Source of the DNA: a virus
DNA: 40,977 nt
Reading direction: 5' to 3' (one strand)
IMG/VR virus record: IMGVR_UViG_3300017967_000062
Span: 1-40,977 of that record
The stretch's first letter is position 1. Each line of letters begins with the position of its first letter. Shown in pieces: positions 38,428 through 40,977 of the stretch. The translations under genes and the position numbers were made by a program. Below the pieces are notes generated by a model. That model made no database searches, was not told the DNA's origin, and worked only from the letters and a program-made list of their open reading frames with translations.

Positions 38428-40200
38428 ATGATAAAAGTAAAAGATCTTACAGTAAAAAACTTTATGAGTGTGGGTAATCAAACTCAGGCTGTTGATTTCA
38501 ACAGAGAAAAGTTAACGTTGGTGCTAGGTGAAAACTTAGATCAGGGAGGTGACGATTCTGGCTCACGAAACGGTACAGGTAAAACTACGATAATCAATGC
38601 ATTATCCTACGCCTTGTACGGCCAAGCACTAACAAACATCAAGCGAAACAACCTTATCAATAAAACTAACAGTAAAGGTATGGTTGTTTCGCTTGACTTT
38701 GAAAAGGATGGACAAACATATAGAATCGAAAGAGGCCGTTCACCTACATTCTTAAAGTTTTATGTAAACGATCAAGAGCAAGAAGCTGAAGACGAATCGC
38801 AAGGCGACAGTCGTAAAACGCAAGAGTACATTAATGACTTGTTAGGTATGAGTCATGACATGTTCAAGCATATTGTTGCACTGAATACATATTCAGAACC
38901 ATTCCTTGCAATGCGTCAAAATGATCAACGTGCTATAATTGAACAACTTCTCGGTATTACTATATTATCAGAAAAAGCAGATGCTCTCAAAGAACAAATA
39001 CGTGTTACTAAAGAAAGTATTACTCAGGAAACACTTAAGATAGATGCTATCAATAGTGCAAACGCACACATTGAAGATACTATTAAAAGTCTTAAAACTA
39101 AACAAAGTGCATGGAACTCTAAAAAACAACAAGATCTTGGAAGATTACAACAAGGATTAGATGAATTAGAGCATCTAGACATTGATGCAGAACTAGATGC
39201 ACACGAAAAACTGTCTAGTTGGACAGAAATGAACAATGCTATTTTGGCTCTTAATAAAGAAAAAAGCACACTAGATGGTGCGTTACTACAAGCTGATAAA
39301 CGTGTTAAAAAGATTGAAAAAGATGTCTTAGATCTTGAAGATGCAGTATGTTATACATGCGGACAATCACTTCATGAAGATAAAAAACAAGAAGTCTTAT
39401 CACAAAAAGCAACCGAATTAGAAGAAGCAATAGCTTATCAGACTGATGTTACTAATAAACTAAACGGAGTATTAAAGAATCTCGACGACATTGGTGATAT
39501 TAACGGTAAACCATCAACGTTTTACGAAACTGCTAAAGAAGCATACGATCATCGAAACAATGTGGATAATCTAAAACAAGCAGTTCGGACAAAAGAAGAT
39601 GAAACAGATCCTTATGACAGTCAAATAAAAGAATTAACACAAGAAGCAATACAAGAAGTTGACTGGACACCTGTAAATGACCTTACAAATCTTAAAGATC
39701 ATCAAGAATTCTTATTAAAATTACTTACAAACAAAGATAGTTTCATTCGTAAAAAGATTATTGAGCAAAATCTAGCATATCTAAACAACCGACTAACATA
39801 TTATCTTGATAAACTAGGGTTGCCTCATCAAGTTCTTTTCCAAAACGATCTAAATGTTGAGATTACCCAACTAGGACAGGACTTAGACTTTGATAATTTG
39901 TCAAGAGGTGAGCGTAACAGACTTATTTTAGGTTTAAGTTTTGCATTCCGTGATGTTTGGGAAAGTTTATATCAAAATATTAATTTGTTATTCATTGACG
40001 AGTTGATTGATAGCGGTATGGACACAGCAGGTGTTGAAGGATCTCTTGCTGTTCTCAAAAAAATTGCACGTGAACGTGATAAAAATATTTTCTTAATCAG
40101 TCACAAAGATGAACTAGTCGGTCGTGTAAACACGATATTAAAAGTTGTAAAAGAAAATGGATTTACAAGTTATGAAAACGATTTGGACGTAGTAGAATGA
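38428..40200 (+). CDS. 46: Recombination endonuclease subunit gp46 (Rad50-like ATPase)
   Basis: This SMC/Rad50-type ATPase has Walker A at residues 45-54 (GSRNGTGKTT, with a Gly/Asp-rich insertion just before it), a long coiled coil on both sides of a zinc hook C308-Y-T-C311, the ABC signature LSRGERNRL at 491-499, Walker B LLFIDE at 520-525 and the switch His in LISHKDE (H559). Residue number (590) is close to T4 gp46 (560). It partners gp47; ATP binding and dimerisation regulate the nuclease. The ATG immediately follows the gp47 TAA with no intervening base, so the two subunits are probably made by coupled translation from the promoter at 37359-37387. Confidence 0.95.
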   Translation: MIKVKDLTVKNFMSVGNQTQAVDFNREKLTLVLGENLDQGGDDSGSRNGTGKTTIINALSYALYGQALTNIKRNNLINKTNSKGMVVSLDFEKDGQTYRIERGRSPTFLKFYVNDQEQEAEDESQGDSRKTQEYINDLLGMSHDMFKHIVALNTYSEPFLAMRQNDQRAIIEQLLGITILSEKADALKEQIRVTKESITQETLKIDAINSANAHIEDTIKSLKTKQSAWNSKKQQDLGRLQQGLDELEHLDIDAELDAHEKLSSWTEMNNAILALNKEKSTLDGALLQADKRVKKIEKDVLDLEDAVCYTCGQSLHEDKKQEVLSQKATELEEAIAYQTDVTNKLNGVLKNLDDIGDINGKPSTFYETAKEAYDHRNNVDNLKQAVRTKEDETDPYDSQIKELTQEAIQEVDWTPVNDLTNLKDHQEFLLKLLTNKDSFIRKKIIEQNLAYLNNRLTYYLDKLGLPHQVLFQNDLNVEITQLGQDLDFDNLSRGERNRLILGLSFAFRDVWESLYQNINLLFIDELIDSGMDTAGVEGSLAVLKKIARERDKNIFLISHKDELVGRVNTILKVVKENGFTSYENDLDVVE

Positions 40201-40224
40201 GTTAATGTGTTATATTAGGTTACC

Positions 40225-40434
40225 ATGAGTGAAATAAAAGACGATATACATGACCAACTAACAAAGGCATACATGGAATATTTTAAGGCAAACGAAAAGT
40301 TTGAGTCTAGAAATTCTGTGAGAACACATCGTGAAGCACGGAAATGGTTGCGAATTATTAGAAGTTTAGCAAAACAACGCATGGAAGAAATACATTCAAA
40401 ACACACAACCAAAAAAGAAGGCAACAAAGAATAG
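40225..40434 (+). CDS. Small conserved phage hypothetical protein, 69 aa
   Basis: This is a 69-residue, highly charged, probably all-helical protein with an acidic N-terminus (MSEIKDDIHDQLTKAYMEYF) and a basic C-terminal half (REARKWLRIIRSLAKQRMEE). I recall similar short proteins directly behind gp46 in marine T4-like phages, without known function. The basic helix could bind nucleic acid or a partner protein (inference). It starts 24 bp after gp46, with AGG at 40217-40219 as ribosome site, and continues the rightward early block. No separate promoter with good hexamers is visible. Confidence 0.65.
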   Translation: MSEIKDDIHDQLTKAYMEYFKANEKFESRNSVRTHREARKWLRIIRSLAKQRMEEIHSKHTTKKEGNKE

Positions 40435-40452
40435 GCACAGGTAAGTAAGTTC

Positions 40453-40902
40453 ATGCAGTGGACTTACAAAGGCAAAGTAATAGACAAAATACCAGACGAG
40501 TATGAAGGCTTTGTATATCTCATAACCAATCTTAAAACTGGGCAAAAGTACGTAGGCAAGAAACTAGCAAAGTTCAAAACAACAAAACCTCCGCTAAAAG
40601 GCAAAAAGAACAAACGCAGAGGCTACAAAGAATCAGACTGGCGTGACTATTGGGGAAGTTCTGATAGATTAAACGCAGATGTAGCAAAGCTAGGCGAAAA
40701 AAACTTCACTAGAGAAATACTATACCTATGTAAAGGCAGGGGCGAAATGTCCTATATTGAGGCAAGAGAGCAATTTGACCGCCGTGTATTAGAGACGGAT
40801 GAGTATTATAATGGAATTATTAATGTTAGAGTTGGCGGTTCCGATAAATTGCGCAAGGCTTTGCTAGAACACACCATCAAGGCAAAACAATCCAACACAT
40901 AA
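40453..40902 (+). CDS. GIY-YIG-like nuclease domain protein (149 aa)
   Basis: Residues 19-36 (GFVYLITN ... KYVGK) correspond to the two strands of a GIY-YIG nuclease core, with the second motif as YVG. A Lys/Arg-rich insertion (about 37-59) follows, then RDYWGSS (64-70), comparable with the YYGSS segment of many phage GIY-YIG proteins, a KLGEKNFTREIL helix-strand (79-90) and SYIEAREQ (100-107), whose Glu is in the position of the metal-binding residue. Such domains are found in homing endonucleases and in DNA repair or restriction enzymes. No separate DNA-binding domain is attached, so it is a minimal single-domain form. A tandem position after gp46 suggests early expression; homing activity is not shown. 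Confidence 0.75.
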   Translation: MQWTYKGKVIDKIPDEYEGFVYLITNLKTGQKYVGKKLAKFKTTKPPLKGKKNKRRGYKESDWRDYWGSSDRLNADVAKLGEKNFTREILYLCKGRGEMSYIEAREQFDRRVLETDEYYNGIINVRVGGSDKLRKALLEHTIKAKQSNT

Positions 40903-40977
40903 GGTTAGCGGGCCAGTTTAGAAATACCGCTGTGGAAAAAGCACTCGTATAGAGGCACACGTAACACGTTGAGCGGC
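40903..40977. other. Non-coding right edge, nothing recognised
   Basis: After the stop of the GIY-YIG-like gene 75 bases remain. No long frame, tRNA-like fold with a T-loop motif, or terminator with a U-tract is evident; the next gene may begin just outside the window. Confidence 0.5.

Noticed and set aside
39024-39269. 81-codon minus-strand frame opposite gp46
   Set aside because: It is antisense to the coiled-coil part of gp46, where Lys/Glu codons give open antisense frames rich in Ser, Phe and Cys.
40190-40224. Separate promoter before the 69-residue gene
   Set aside because: TTGGAC and TATATT are present but about 22 bp apart, too far for a sigma-70 promoter; read-through from the gp47 promoter explains expression.
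40903-40977. Possible tRNA or other structured RNA at the right edge
   Set aside because: No TTC-type T-loop with paired stem or CCA-like end could be drawn by eye; the stretch is too short to call.

Overview
This window is part of the genome of a T4-like contractile-tailed phage (myovirus), AT-rich and of the marine cyanophage/pelagiphage type. The assignment rests on recognisable T4 core genes (gp53, gp5, gp25, gp6, gp55, gp47, gp46) in the gene order I know from marine T4-likes, on T4-type late promoter boxes, and on several small proteins that resemble conserved marine T4-like hypotheticals. Nothing in the window fixes the host. I see no tRNA gene, insertion sequence, CRISPR array or clear intrinsic terminator.

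Bases 1-36448 are transcribed leftward (minus strand) and are almost entirely virion genes. In transcription order from the right they are: a tail-tube cap/initiator-like protein (35639-36448), gp53 (35337-35639), a hub-like protein (32642-35335), a gp5-like spike without an evident lysozyme domain (31134-32639), gp25 (30680-31126), gp6 (27177-30623), and a giant 5368-residue structural protein at the gp7 position (11071-27177). Next come a small structural protein (10436-11050) and four paralogous fibre-like genes with a shared N-terminal domain (8368-10431, 6512-8368, 4667-6478, 1666-3180). Three small genes lie between the third and fourth fibre: an unknown that may be an assembly helper, a 2-oxoglutarate/Fe(II) oxygenase and a possible jelly-roll protein. 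A further structural protein (531-1634) follows. The block ends with a conserved hypothetical (128-475) and the start of a protein that runs off the left edge (1-135). Genes are tightly packed, with three TAATG stop/start overlaps.

Bases 36529-40902 are transcribed rightward and hold early/middle functions: the late sigma factor gp55, the Mre11/Rad50-like recombination nuclease gp47-gp46, a 69-residue conserved hypothetical and a GIY-YIG-like nuclease.

Regulation is unusually legible. Host-type sigma-70 promoters with 17-bp spacers stand before gp55, before gp47 and before the 128-475 gene. T4-type late boxes (TATAAATA, GATAAATA, AATAAATA, with weaker CTAAATA variants) stand 17-28 bp upstream of several leftward structural genes. 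The 80-bp gap at 36449-36528 carries a late box facing left and an early promoter facing right, so the gene for the late sigma factor lies back to back with a gene group it is expected to switch on.
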